DNA from: Lachnospiraceae bacterium
GTDB lineage: Bacteria > Bacillota > Clostridia > Lachnospirales > Lachnospiraceae
Reading direction: 5' to 3'
DNA: 64,000 nucleotides
NCBI GenBank assembly: GCA_024399135.1
Contig: JAKSHY010000004.1
Coordinates: 113,756 to 177,755 of the forward strand
A program made the position numbers and the translations under genes. Shown here one piece after another: positions 38,060 to 46,253 of the stretch (its first letter is position 1; the number at the start of each line of letters is the position of its first letter). The notes below the pieces were generated by a model that did not search any database, was not told the DNA's origin, and was given only the letters and a program-made list of their open reading frames with translations.

Positions 38060-38917
38060 TTACCCTTCCAGAATATTAGACAATCTTGCGAACTCCTCAA
38101 GCGAAAGCTTTTCCCCACGAATGCTTTCGTTAAGCTCCATTTGATTAAGTGCTTCTAATATTTTTTCTTTTGAAATACCAATCCCTGCATTACCAATACT
38201 ATTAACTAATGTTTTTCTTCTCTGATTAAAAGCGGCCCTTACCAATTTAAACATAAAGTCCTTATTATTAACATCAACCGGTGCCTTTGCATATCTTTTA
38301 AGTCGGATTACTGCTGAGCCAACATTAGGCTTCGGAATGAAGCAATCTGGTGAAACATAAGCGATAACCTCTGGCTTGGAATAAAACTGAACCGCCAGGG
38401 ATAAGGCTCCATAATCCTTAGTTCCCGGACCAACCTGCATCCTGTCAGCAACCTCTTTTTGAATCATTATAGTAATACTGTCAATAGGAACATCAGCCTC
38501 GAATAGTCCCATAATAATCGGAGTCGTTATGTAATAAGGAAGATTCGCTACTACTTTTATTGGTTTAGAATCATTATATTCCTTAACCAAGGCATTAATA
38601 TCAACCTTTAAAATATCATCATTAATAACAGTTACATTATCATAAGAAGATAAAGTATCTCCTAATATAGGTATCAGTGCCTTGTCAATCTCTACCGCAA
38701 TTACATGACGGGCTCTTTCAGCCAGATACTGTGTCATCGTTCCTATACCAGGACCAATTTCAAGTACACAGTCGTTTTCATTAACGTCAGCACCTGTTAC
38801 TATCTTATCGAGAATATGAGCATCTATCAGAAAATTCTGACCGAATCTTTTTTGAAAATTGAATCTGTACTTATCAAGAATTTCTACAGTTCCTTTGATA
38901 CTATCAAGCGTTGGCAT
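38060..38917 (-). CDS. rsmA: 16S rRNA dimethyladenosine transferase RsmA/KsgA
   Basis: Dimethylates two adjacent adenines of helix 45 in 16S rRNA late in small-subunit assembly. The 285-residue protein has FQKRFGQNFLIDAHILDKIV, the SAM-binding motif I VLEIGPGIGTMTQYLAERA, the catalytic VVANLPYYITTPII (NLPY) and the C-terminal helical domain with FNQRRKTLVNSI. The start overlaps the end of tatD by 14 bases, a common tatD-ksgA arrangement in Firmicutes. Confidence 0.97.
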   Translation of the reverse strand: MPTLDSIKGTVEILDKYRFNFQKRFGQNFLIDAHILDKIVTGADVNENDCVLEIGPGIGTMTQYLAERARHVIAVEIDKALIPILGDTLSSYDNVTVINDDILKVDINALVKEYNDSKPIKVVANLPYYITTPIIMGLFEADVPIDSITIMIQKEVADRMQVGPGTKDYGALSLAVQFYSKPEVIAYVSPDCFIPKPNVGSAVIRLKRYAKAPVDVNNKDFMFKLVRAAFNQRRKTLVNSIGNAGIGISKEKILEALNQMELNESIRGEKLSLEEFARLSNILEG

Positions 38918-39698
38918 CTAATCTATAAACCCTTCTTGCATTTTCCTCTGTAATTTTTATTACTTCTTCTTCTGAAATCCCTTTTATTTCTGCCAGTTTT
39001 TCAACAACATATTTTAATTTAGATGAGTCATTTCTTTCCCCACGATGTGGCACTGGAGTCAGATAAGGTGAATCCGTTTCTAAAACAATTGATTCTATCG
39101 GAATAATCTCAACAGTTTCTATAAGTTTTCTTGCGTTCTTAAAGGTAAGAACTCCACCTATTCCAAAGTAATATCCCATTTTAAGATATTCCGTTGCGAT
39201 TTCTGCGGAATACGAATAACAATGAATAATTCCACTTATTCCTTCATTATAATATTCTTTTAATATATCCAGTGTATCTTTGGCAGCGTCCCTTGAATGA
39301 ATGATAACAGGAAGCTTTACTTCCTTTGCTATATCAAGCTGCTTTTTAAACATTTCAATCTGAATATCCTTTGGCGGGTCTTCATAGTAATAATCAAGAC
39401 CTATTTCTCCTAGGGCTACTATCTTCCCACCATTGTACAGGGCATTTGATATTAATGAATCCTTAAGCCAGGATAACTTTTCTTCATTAAGTTCTTCTAC
39501 ATCAGATGGGTGTACTCCTAATGCACCATATACATTAGGATACTTTTTTGTAAGCTTTAACGTATCCTCACAACCCTTGAGACTCGCCCCAACATTAACA
39601 ACTAATCCAACATTTTCATTATTAAAATTATTAATTAATCCATCACGATCAATATCAAAAGCTTCATCATCGTAATGTGCATGTGTATCTATAATCAA
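38904..39698 (-). CDS. tatD: TatD-family metal-dependent hydrolase/DNase
   Basis: A 264-residue TIM-barrel amidohydrolase-type nuclease with 3'-5' exonuclease activity known in relatives. Metal ligands are visible in IIDTHAHYDDEAF, the Glu in ALGEIGLDYYYEDP, VIIHSRDAAKD, GIIHCYS and the Asp in LETDSPYLTPVPHRGERN. The start codon is TTG at 39698, preceded by AGAGG with 7-base spacing; the conserved IDTHAHYDD begins immediately after it, so no later ATG is possible. It overlaps rsmA downstream. Confidence 0.95.
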   Translation of the reverse strand: MIIDTHAHYDDEAFDIDRDGLINNFNNENVGLVVNVGASLKGCEDTLKLTKKYPNVYGALGVHPSDVEELNEEKLSWLKDSLISNALYNGGKIVALGEIGLDYYYEDPPKDIQIEMFKKQLDIAKEVKLPVIIHSRDAAKDTLDILKEYYNEGISGIIHCYSYSAEIATEYLKMGYYFGIGGVLTFKNARKLIETVEIIPIESIVLETDSPYLTPVPHRGERNDSSKLKYVVEKLAEIKGISEEEVIKITEENARRVYRLDANA

Positions 39699-39771
39699 AA
39701 CAAAACCTCTAAAAAAGATTATCTATTCTATTTTACTACATAATGGGAATAATTCAAAATTTAGAATTTTA

Positions 39772-39818
39772 GAAAAAATAAAAAGCCCTGAACCTGCCTA
39801 AATGCAAATCCAAGACCC
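39772..39818 (-). terminator. Terminator of the tRNA-Lys gene
   Basis: On the minus strand CTTGGATTTGC pairs with GCAGGTTCAGG throughout when G-U pairs are allowed, and the stem extends outward to meet a T-tract, TTTTTATTTTTT. Confidence 0.8.
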
Positions 39819-39823
39819 TTTAG

Positions 39824-39896
39824 TACACCGCCAGGGGTTCGAACCCTGGACACCCTGATTAAGAGTCAGGTGCTCTACCAACTGAGCTAGCGGTGC
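39824..39896 (-). tRNA. tRNA-Lys (anticodon CTT)
   Basis: A 73-nt cloverleaf read on the minus strand. The acceptor stem is GCACCGC/GCGGTGT, the D-arm is TAGCTCAGTTGGTAGAGCA, the anticodon arm CCTGA-CTCTTAA-TCAGG carries anticodon CTT, and the T-arm is CCAGG-GTTCGAA-CCCTGG. The 3' CCA is not encoded. It has its own promoter and terminator. Confidence 0.97.
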
Positions 39897-39929
39897 ATAT
39901 GCTTGCTTCAATTTCACAACGCAAGTGTC

Positions 39930-39958
39930 ATTATAATATAGCGTTTTACATAATGCAA
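39930..39958 (-). promoter_or_regulatory. Sigma-A promoter of tRNA-Lys
   Basis: TTGCAT (39953-39958), 17-base spacer, perfect TATAAT (39930-39935), about 33 bases upstream of the mature tRNA 5' end. Confidence 0.8.
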
Positions 39959-40021
39959 GCACTTTTTTATATTTTTTTAATAATTTCGATAAAAATATTG
40001 ATTTTTCATAAACATATACGT

Positions 40022-41329
40022 TTATATGGCGTATTTACGCGCCTCATCAAGCATATAACCTGGGCACTCTGCAGTTACCAGCACACCTTCTCCAGCATAT
40101 TCTTCCTTGGAAACCACGCCATTTTGATGAATTCTATTTAAAAATTCACCCTGAGAATACGGAATTAACATATTCAAAACTTCTCCGCCTTTTCGTATCA
40201 CGCGGTTAATCATGTTAAGCAATTCGTTTATTCCATCTCCTGTTTTCGCAGATATATATATTTTCTCCTCATTAACCTCTGGAGGAAGACCCTCGCGCTC
40301 TTTTAGCTTATCGGATTTATTCATAACATATATTCTTGGAATATTAGATGCATCGAGTTCTCTTAACGTATCTTCGGTAACCTTCTTATGAGAAGGATGA
40401 TATGGATCCTCAGCATCAAGTACTATCAAAAGAAGATCCGCATATTTAACCTCATCTAATGTAGATCTGAATGCTTTAATCAATCCATGTGGAAGATTTT
40501 CAATAAATCCAACCGTATCAGATAACAAAAATTCTCTGTTGTCACTTCCTGTAATTTTCCTTATCGACGTATCAAGTGTTGCGAAAAGCATATTTTCTTC
40601 GAAAACCTTTTTATTCTCATCACCACCGGAATTATTAATCAGTCTGTTCATCAAGGAAGATTTTCCGGCATTCGTATAACCTACAAGAGCGACTGACGGT
40701 GTATTCTTTTTACTTCTTCCATCTCTTTGAACCTGTCTTGTTCTGGTAATTTCTTCTAAATTCCTCGAAAGCTCAGCAATTCTTTTATTAATCTGTCTTC
40801 TATCAAGCTCAATTTGCTTCTCACCTTCACCTTTGTTGGCACGGCTTCCGCCACCACCACCCTGTCTTCCAAGGTGAGCCCACATTCCGGTTAATCTCGG
40901 AAGCATATACTGAAGATAAGCAAGTTCAACCTGTAACTTAGCTTCCTTCGTCTTAGCTCTTTTCGAAAAAATCTCAAGAATCAGATATGTTCTGTCCCAT
41001 ACAGGAACCTTTAAAATTTCACCCAAATTCTTAGTCTGTGACGGAGTTAAATCACCCTCGAATACTACATACTCAGCTTCCAAGGCCGAAACAGCCTCTG
41101 AAAGCTCCATAGTCTTACCACTTCCTAAATATGTGGCATTATCAGGATGTGTAAGTGACTGTGTAATTACACCTGCTACCTCCATGTCACATGCTTTAAT
41201 AAGTCCCTTCATTTCTTCCATGGAATGTTCAAAATCCGGAATATCACCATAATCAACACCTGCCAGGATTACTTTGGGAATATGAAGTTGATGTTCTTCT
41301 GTATAAAAATAATCGTCTTTTTTTATCAT
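40022..41329 (-). CDS. hflX: GTPase HflX
   Basis: A 435-residue ribosome-associated GTPase that splits stalled ribosomes under stress. It has the HflX N-terminal domain (about 15-120), a Gly-rich helical linker (LGRQGGGGGSRANKGEGEKQ) and the G domain with G1 GYTNAGKSS, G2 TLDTS, G3 DTVGF, G4 MNKSDK and G5 SAKTG. No ribosome binding site precedes the ATG. A weak -10-like TACTAA lies at the distance expected for a leaderless message, but the match is poor. Confidence 0.96.
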   Translation of the reverse strand: MIKKDDYFYTEEHQLHIPKVILAGVDYGDIPDFEHSMEEMKGLIKACDMEVAGVITQSLTHPDNATYLGSGKTMELSEAVSALEAEYVVFEGDLTPSQTKNLGEILKVPVWDRTYLILEIFSKRAKTKEAKLQVELAYLQYMLPRLTGMWAHLGRQGGGGGSRANKGEGEKQIELDRRQINKRIAELSRNLEEITRTRQVQRDGRSKKNTPSVALVGYTNAGKSSLMNRLINNSGGDENKKVFEENMLFATLDTSIRKITGSDNREFLLSDTVGFIENLPHGLIKAFRSTLDEVKYADLLLIVLDAEDPYHPSHKKVTEDTLRELDASNIPRIYVMNKSDKLKEREGLPPEVNEEKIYISAKTGDGINELLNMINRVIRKGGEVLNMLIPYSQGEFLNRIHQNGVVSKEEYAGEGVLVTAECPGYMLDEARKYAI

Positions 41330-41377
41330 AACTATTTAGTACAAAAATATATTGTATTATCTGTTATCTACATAACT

Positions 41378-41401
41378 AAAGCCCCAAAACAATGGGGCTT
41401 T
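41378..41401 (-). terminator. Terminator of the GGDEF/EAL gene
   Basis: AAAGCCCC and GGGGCTTT form a perfect 8-bp stem with an 8-base loop just past the stop codon of the gene ending at 41409. The T-tract is short, so it may work in either direction. Confidence 0.7.
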
Positions 41402-41408
41402 TAGCAAA

Positions 41409-44400
41409 CTATATCAGTTTCTCAAAATCATCCGCTGGCATTGGCTTATAGAAATAATAACCCTGAACACATCTACCACCATGTGATCTTACGAATTCAA
41501 CCTGCTCTTCTGTTTCAACACCTTCTGAAACTGTATCAAATTCCAGATTCTTAGTTAACTGAAGTATCGCAGAAATAATGGCTTTCGACTTTCTGTCCAT
41601 TTCATTTCTCATGAAGAAACCACCGTCAATCTTTATTACATCAACTGGAAGCGACTTCATAATATTAAGGGTTGAATAACCAGAACCGAAGTCATCCATC
41701 GAGATGACATATCCCATATCCTTCAATCGCTTAATCATTGTAATAAGCCTGTCTGTATCATCGAAGAATACACTTTCTGTAATCTCAAGCTCAATAATTG
41801 AAGGATCAAGATTATACTTATCTGAAATCTTTTTAATCTTATTTGGAAGATCATCATCTAAAAGATGTAATCTCGATACGTTAACTGAAATAAGTGGTAT
41901 ATTCTTTCCCTGATCAATCCATTTCCTCATAAGTGCAAAGGTCTGATCATACACTGACATATCAATATCTACTATCATTCCGTTCTTTTCTGCTAATGGA
42001 ATGAACAATCCAGGAGAAATCATCTTACCATCTTCATCCTGAAGTCTTACTAAAGCTTCAGCACCTATAATAGCTTTCGTATTAACATCTACCTTAGGCT
42101 GGAAGAAAACTTTAAATCCACCATTCTTAAGGGATTTCTTCATTTTCTTTTCAAGAAGCACTCTTTGTCTTTCTGATTCTTCCAATTCCTGAGAATATAC
42201 AAAGAAACCGTTATTCTTGCTTCTTTCATCAAAAGCTACCTGACGAGCCTTAAGAGCATTATCTACGCAATGGTTAATATATTTGTCCTTCTTTGATATT
42301 AAATATTCTCCTGCAAAACACTTAACATCAATTCCCGGGCACTTTTGTCTGAATTCATTACTAAGTATCTTCGAATAATTAACGAAAACATCTCTTAACC
42401 TCTCTACCTTCTTCTTGGTTAAGTTATTCTGCTTTATTAAAAGAATGAAATCATCACCCTTAACACGACATAACAATTCATCATCATCTATATCATTTCT
42501 GATTAAATCAGCATATCTTTTCAGGATTTCATCACCTATAACATATCCGAATTCATCGTTAATTTTAGAAAATTCCTGAATTCCTGTACAGATAACCGCA
42601 TAACCCGAATTCTGTCGCATTATCAGCTTGGTTGCATCTACTATGAATTTGTCAAAGGTATCTGCAACAGTTAATGTGTCTTCACCACGAACCTTATTTA
42701 AGAATTCTGTTACATCAGTAACACAGATTAAGATATCATCCTCGCAGTCTGTATCCTTCATATGACTGGCGGTAATCGAAATCCACTTTTCTTCCTTTTC
42801 GTCATAGAACTGTGTAGAATTGATTTCACCATTCAGATTCTTAAACGGACACATATCACATGGACCGTCCTGACATCTTATGGTTTCATAACACTTATGT
42901 CCATATGCAGCATTAGGGAACCAGTTCTTGGCATACTTACTAATATATTTTAACTCGTAGCTCTTACCATCTATAACATAGTAAACAAGTCTCTGGGCAT
43001 CCATTACATTCTTGCTGATTATAGTTTCAGCTTCAAGAATATCCTTAACCTGCTGACCTAAAATATAGCTACTGATAAGTTTAACAATACTCTTTAATGT
43101 AGAAGTTTCACTATTTTTAAAGACATGTCTTTCAAAGCTTTCGAAGTTAACCAGGGCATATAACATCTCTTCATTATTAATTACTTTAAACTGAATAGAA
43201 GAGACTGGTGGATTCTTCATATCTACGATATTCCTGAAAAAGTCCATCGCTCCACATCTTCCATCCTCGAAGATGAAATATCCATCCGGAGATTCTTCTG
43301 TTTCGAATGCCATCCAGACATCTCTTGGCATTATATCTATCTTGCTGGCATCTTCTGAATCATCAACCCTGCACCACTTACTGGTAACCTTAGGAATCTG
43401 TGAGCTTCTGTCTAATTCAACCAATGCAGCTCTGTCGAGACCATAGTAAAGACTTACTTCTTCGAATATCTTCTGAATAGCGATATATATACTTGGCTCT
43501 CTTGATAACTCTTCGAAAGCATAATCAAATAATTTCTTATTAACTTTATTATCTTCTGTGGATACTCTAAGCTCATCCTCGATGAATGATCCCATCTTAG
43601 ACAATGTATATCCAACTCCGGCATCTTCAGAATTAGACATGCTGAATTCTACATATCTGTTCTTTCCCTGCTTCTTGGCCAGAGTCAATGACATATCAGC
43701 TTTTGCATATAATATTTCGAATGTGTCGCCATCCTTTGGATAATATGAAATACCAGCACTTAATGTAACTCCACTTCCATCTGGCATTGAAACAGACTCA
43801 CCGACTCTTGTCTGTGCGCTCTTAACTAACTCTATAACCTTACTGTTTTTTATATCTTCACAGAATACAAAGAACTGATCTCCAGCAATTCTACCAACTA
43901 TATCTTTGCTCATGAAATTGGTATTAATTAGACCAGATATCGTCTGAAGAACCAGGTCACCCTGAACCTTACCATTAGCATCATTGATACTCTTGAAGTC
44001 ATCAACATCAAAGATAATCATGGCATCTTCATAAGCTGGTTTCTTCTCAAGAGCTTCTCTTACTAACTCTCTGGATTTATCTCTATAAAACAATCCTGTA
44101 AGGAAGTCCTGTTCAACCTCGTTAACATCTTCCTTGGAATTTTTCTCTCTCGAAATATCAAAACGTCTTCCACTAATTTTGACAGGGTTACCATCTTCGC
44201 CATAAACAGCATGTCCTATGAATCTTACCCATACCTGCTGATAATTATATGCAATCTCTCTGAATTCGCAGAAAACATTTTCCTTTCCTGCATCAAGCTC
44301 TGCACAGAAAACATCAAACATAGGGTAATCATCTGCATAAATCAGCTTGAAATCGTGCATATCCTGGTTGAACTTGGAGAATACGATGCTCTTATAGGCA

Positions 44401-44570
44401 CCCTCAGTGTCATCTGGATATACGAATGTCATTGTCTGCTCTTTGATATCATATGTCCAGTTTGCGACAGCACAAAAAGACGCAACACATGCGTCTCTAT
44501 TACGAATAATCATTTCGTCATTATTACTATCACTTGTTATGAATAAGGTTTCTGATGTACTGTTTGCCAT
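41409..44570 (-). CDS. GGDEF-GGDEF-EAL protein, probable c-di-GMP phosphodiesterase
   Basis: A 1053-residue cytosolic signalling protein. A PAS-like domain comes first (about 30-140), then a GGDEF-like domain whose signature is AGDQF (about 150-310), a GAF-like region, a second PAS-like stretch with several Cys (about 540-620), a second GGDEF-like domain reading KGDDF (about 635-790) and an EAL domain (about 800-1053). Both GGDEF motifs are degenerate, so diguanylate cyclase activity is doubtful. The EAL domain keeps EALVR, VNVSRLHL, ELEITES, DDFGSGYS and SEGVETEEQ, so it should cleave c-di-GMP. The start has GGGGAG. Confidence 0.9.
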   Translation of the reverse strand: MANSTSETLFITSDSNNDEMIIRNRDACVASFCAVANWTYDIKEQTMTFVYPDDTEGAYKSIVFSKFNQDMHDFKLIYADDYPMFDVFCAELDAGKENVFCEFREIAYNYQQVWVRFIGHAVYGEDGNPVKISGRRFDISREKNSKEDVNEVEQDFLTGLFYRDKSRELVREALEKKPAYEDAMIIFDVDDFKSINDANGKVQGDLVLQTISGLINTNFMSKDIVGRIAGDQFFVFCEDIKNSKVIELVKSAQTRVGESVSMPDGSGVTLSAGISYYPKDGDTFEILYAKADMSLTLAKKQGKNRYVEFSMSNSEDAGVGYTLSKMGSFIEDELRVSTEDNKVNKKLFDYAFEELSREPSIYIAIQKIFEEVSLYYGLDRAALVELDRSSQIPKVTSKWCRVDDSEDASKIDIMPRDVWMAFETEESPDGYFIFEDGRCGAMDFFRNIVDMKNPPVSSIQFKVINNEEMLYALVNFESFERHVFKNSETSTLKSIVKLISSYILGQQVKDILEAETIISKNVMDAQRLVYYVIDGKSYELKYISKYAKNWFPNAAYGHKCYETIRCQDGPCDMCPFKNLNGEINSTQFYDEKEEKWISITASHMKDTDCEDDILICVTDVTEFLNKVRGEDTLTVADTFDKFIVDATKLIMRQNSGYAVICTGIQEFSKINDEFGYVIGDEILKRYADLIRNDIDDDELLCRVKGDDFILLIKQNNLTKKKVERLRDVFVNYSKILSNEFRQKCPGIDVKCFAGEYLISKKDKYINHCVDNALKARQVAFDERSKNNGFFVYSQELEESERQRVLLEKKMKKSLKNGGFKVFFQPKVDVNTKAIIGAEALVRLQDEDGKMISPGLFIPLAEKNGMIVDIDMSVYDQTFALMRKWIDQGKNIPLISVNVSRLHLLDDDLPNKIKKISDKYNLDPSIIELEITESVFFDDTDRLITMIKRLKDMGYVISMDDFGSGYSTLNIMKSLPVDVIKIDGGFFMRNEMDRKSKAIISAILQLTKNLEFDTVSEGVETEEQVEFVRSHGGRCVQGYYFYKPMPADDFEKLI

Positions 44571-44624
44571 TCAAGAAATCTCCCCATAATTAACCCCACA
44601 CTACTTTTGAGTTTATCATATTAA

Positions 44625-45407
44625 TTAATCAATTACAACGTTAATTACGTAAAAAAAGGCGAACAAAACAACCTGATGGAGTACATAAACAATAAAGGAA
44701 TGCCTTCCTAGACTAGTAATTAAACTAAATGGTTTAATTTTTAATGTTAGTATTTTATTTTCAAACCATCCATCCTTCATTATTCTTCTCAGATAATATC
44801 CTGTCGAATACAGAAAAAACCATGGAATAACTGAAAAATAGTCAGAAGAAAAAAAGCCTGGCATAGTGAAACCAAAAAGAGTCATAAAATACCCATTATA
44901 AAGACCTTTTGGTAGCCTTAATATATTAAAGCCTTCAAATCCCAAATATCCCGAATTAACATTTCTAAATAAAATGAACAAAAAGACAGATGCCCAAAAT
45001 CCCAAAATAGTAAGATACTTATTATCTTTAAACAGTACACGTCTTAACTTATCCCAGACAATCATAATGAAACCTGATATTCCAAGCAGCCACAAAACGC
45101 CAAAAATATCGATTTGATCATTAACAACAACTCCCGTAACAAGTGTGATTAAGACTCCTCCGCCAAGGCAAAGTGCACTTCTTTTTAAATGATGATGACC
45201 AAGAGAAAAACAGTACCCCGAAATAAGAATAAAACTCCAGCATATACTCTGCTGCCAGATATAGAACGGAGTAGACGAAAGATCCTCATATGTTATTCCA
45301 AGATTGAAATAATATATATCCCAACAGGCATGAAAGCCTATCATGCTAAGAATTGTAAAGCCTCTTATCGTATCTATTAAATTTAATCTTTTAGTATTAT
45401 TTTCCAT
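44625..45407 (-). CDS. DUF1624/heparan-alpha-glucosaminide N-acetyltransferase-like membrane protein
   Basis: A 260-residue polytopic membrane protein with about seven helices. The N-terminal NLIDTIRGFTILSMIGFHACWDIYY is the family hallmark, and the last helix contains SLGRHSFIVYVLHQ, also typical. The family is predicted to acylate sugars across the membrane, but its bacterial substrate is unknown. It is divergent from the small membrane-protein gene at 45465, sharing a short intergenic region. Confidence 0.8.
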   Translation of the reverse strand: MENNTKRLNLIDTIRGFTILSMIGFHACWDIYYFNLGITYEDLSSTPFYIWQQSICWSFILISGYCFSLGHHHLKRSALCLGGGVLITLVTGVVVNDQIDIFGVLWLLGISGFIMIVWDKLRRVLFKDNKYLTILGFWASVFLFILFRNVNSGYLGFEGFNILRLPKGLYNGYFMTLFGFTMPGFFSSDYFSVIPWFFLYSTGYYLRRIMKDGWFENKILTLKIKPFSLITSLGRHSFIVYVLHQVVLFAFFYVINVVID

Positions 45408-45428
45408 TGACTGTTCTCTACTTTTCTA

Positions 45429-45457
45429 ATGACTTTAATATACTTTTGCTTTATAAT
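45429..45457 (+). promoter_or_regulatory. Sigma-A promoter giving a leaderless mRNA
   Basis: ATGACT (45429-45434), 17-base spacer, perfect TATAAT (45452-45457). The predicted transcription start is 45464-45465, on the ATG of the next gene, which has no ribosome binding site. Confidence 0.65.
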
Positions 45458-45464
45458 CGAGCTT

Positions 45465-45758
45465 ATGGAATCAAAAAGCTTAATTAAAACAATTATACAA
45501 AATCCAATATTTACTTTTATTAGTTTAGCATTTTCAATTTTCATGGTCTATGCAATCTATGATTTAAGGGTAACTAATCATGGTCCTTTTAAGGTTGCTG
45601 ATGGTATGAGTATTCTGCTTTTAGCATTTACACTCATTGATGTTTTATTCGCATATTTCGATAAAACTTCAACATTCAAGGAACTAATTAAAGAAACCAT
45701 TCCAGGTTATATTTTTTTCATTGCTTTTTTAATATCTAAATACATGTTAAGAGGTTAA
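45465..45758 (+). CDS. Small membrane protein of unknown function
   Basis: A 97-residue protein with three likely membrane helices (about 14-31, 44-63 and 76-94). I do not recognise the family. An in-frame ATG at 45429 would add 12 residues, but it lies inside the promoter, so the start at 45465 is chosen. It is followed after 7 bases by the signal peptidase gene and is probably co-transcribed with it. Confidence 0.7.
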   Translation: MESKSLIKTIIQNPIFTFISLAFSIFMVYAIYDLRVTNHGPFKVADGMSILLLAFTLIDVLFAYFDKTSTFKELIKETIPGYIFFIAFLISKYMLRG

Positions 45759-45765
45759 CGTATAA

Positions 45766-46251
45766 ATGAACGGTAATTCGTCTGTCAAAAAATATAAAGG
45801 TTTTCTTTCGTATGCAATCATCTTTCTGGTTACATTCATTTTGATGCAGACACTTATTGGAATGGCTCTTATTCCCTCTGGTTCAATGGAACCAACATTA
45901 CATGTTGGCTCAAAGTATGTATTTTCAAAATTAAGCTATTTATTTAGCGGCCCTGATCGTGGAGATGTCATAGTATTCGATGATGATGGTACTATTTACT
46001 GTAAAAGAATCATCGCACTTCCTGGCGAAACTGTTGAAATAAAAAACGAAAGCGTATATATCAATGGCCAAAAGCTCGATGAGCCTTATGCCTTTGGAAA
46101 TACATACGCTTACACAAGTTCTACATATAATGTTCCAGAAGGAGAATACTTCTTCCTTGGCGATAATCGTGAAAACAGTCATGATTCAAGACTGTGGGAC
46201 TATCCTTTCCTTAAGAAGGAGCAAATCCTGGGACATGTTCTCTTTAAATAG
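45766..46251 (+). CDS. lepB: Signal peptidase I
   Basis: Cleaves signal peptides from exported proteins at the outer face of the membrane. The 161-residue protein has one N-terminal membrane helix (about 14-34). Catalytic Ser lies in IPSGSMEPTL (box B), Lys in YCKRIIALPGETVEI (box D), and the structural box E reads FFLGDNRENSHDSR. The length suits the short Gram-positive type. AAGAGG precedes the start. It ends 2 bases before the stop of the converging FkbH-like gene. Confidence 0.95.
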   Translation: MNGNSSVKKYKGFLSYAIIFLVTFILMQTLIGMALIPSGSMEPTLHVGSKYVFSKLSYLFSGPDRGDVIVFDDDGTIYCKRIIALPGETVEIKNESVYINGQKLDEPYAFGNTYAYTSSTYNVPEGEYFFLGDNRENSHDSRLWDYPFLKKEQILGHVLFK

Positions 46252-46253
46252 TA

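Noticed and set aside
41329..41345. Leaderless promoter for hflX
   Set aside because: The TACTAA -10 matches only three of six consensus bases and no -35 is visible, so it is not listed as a feature.
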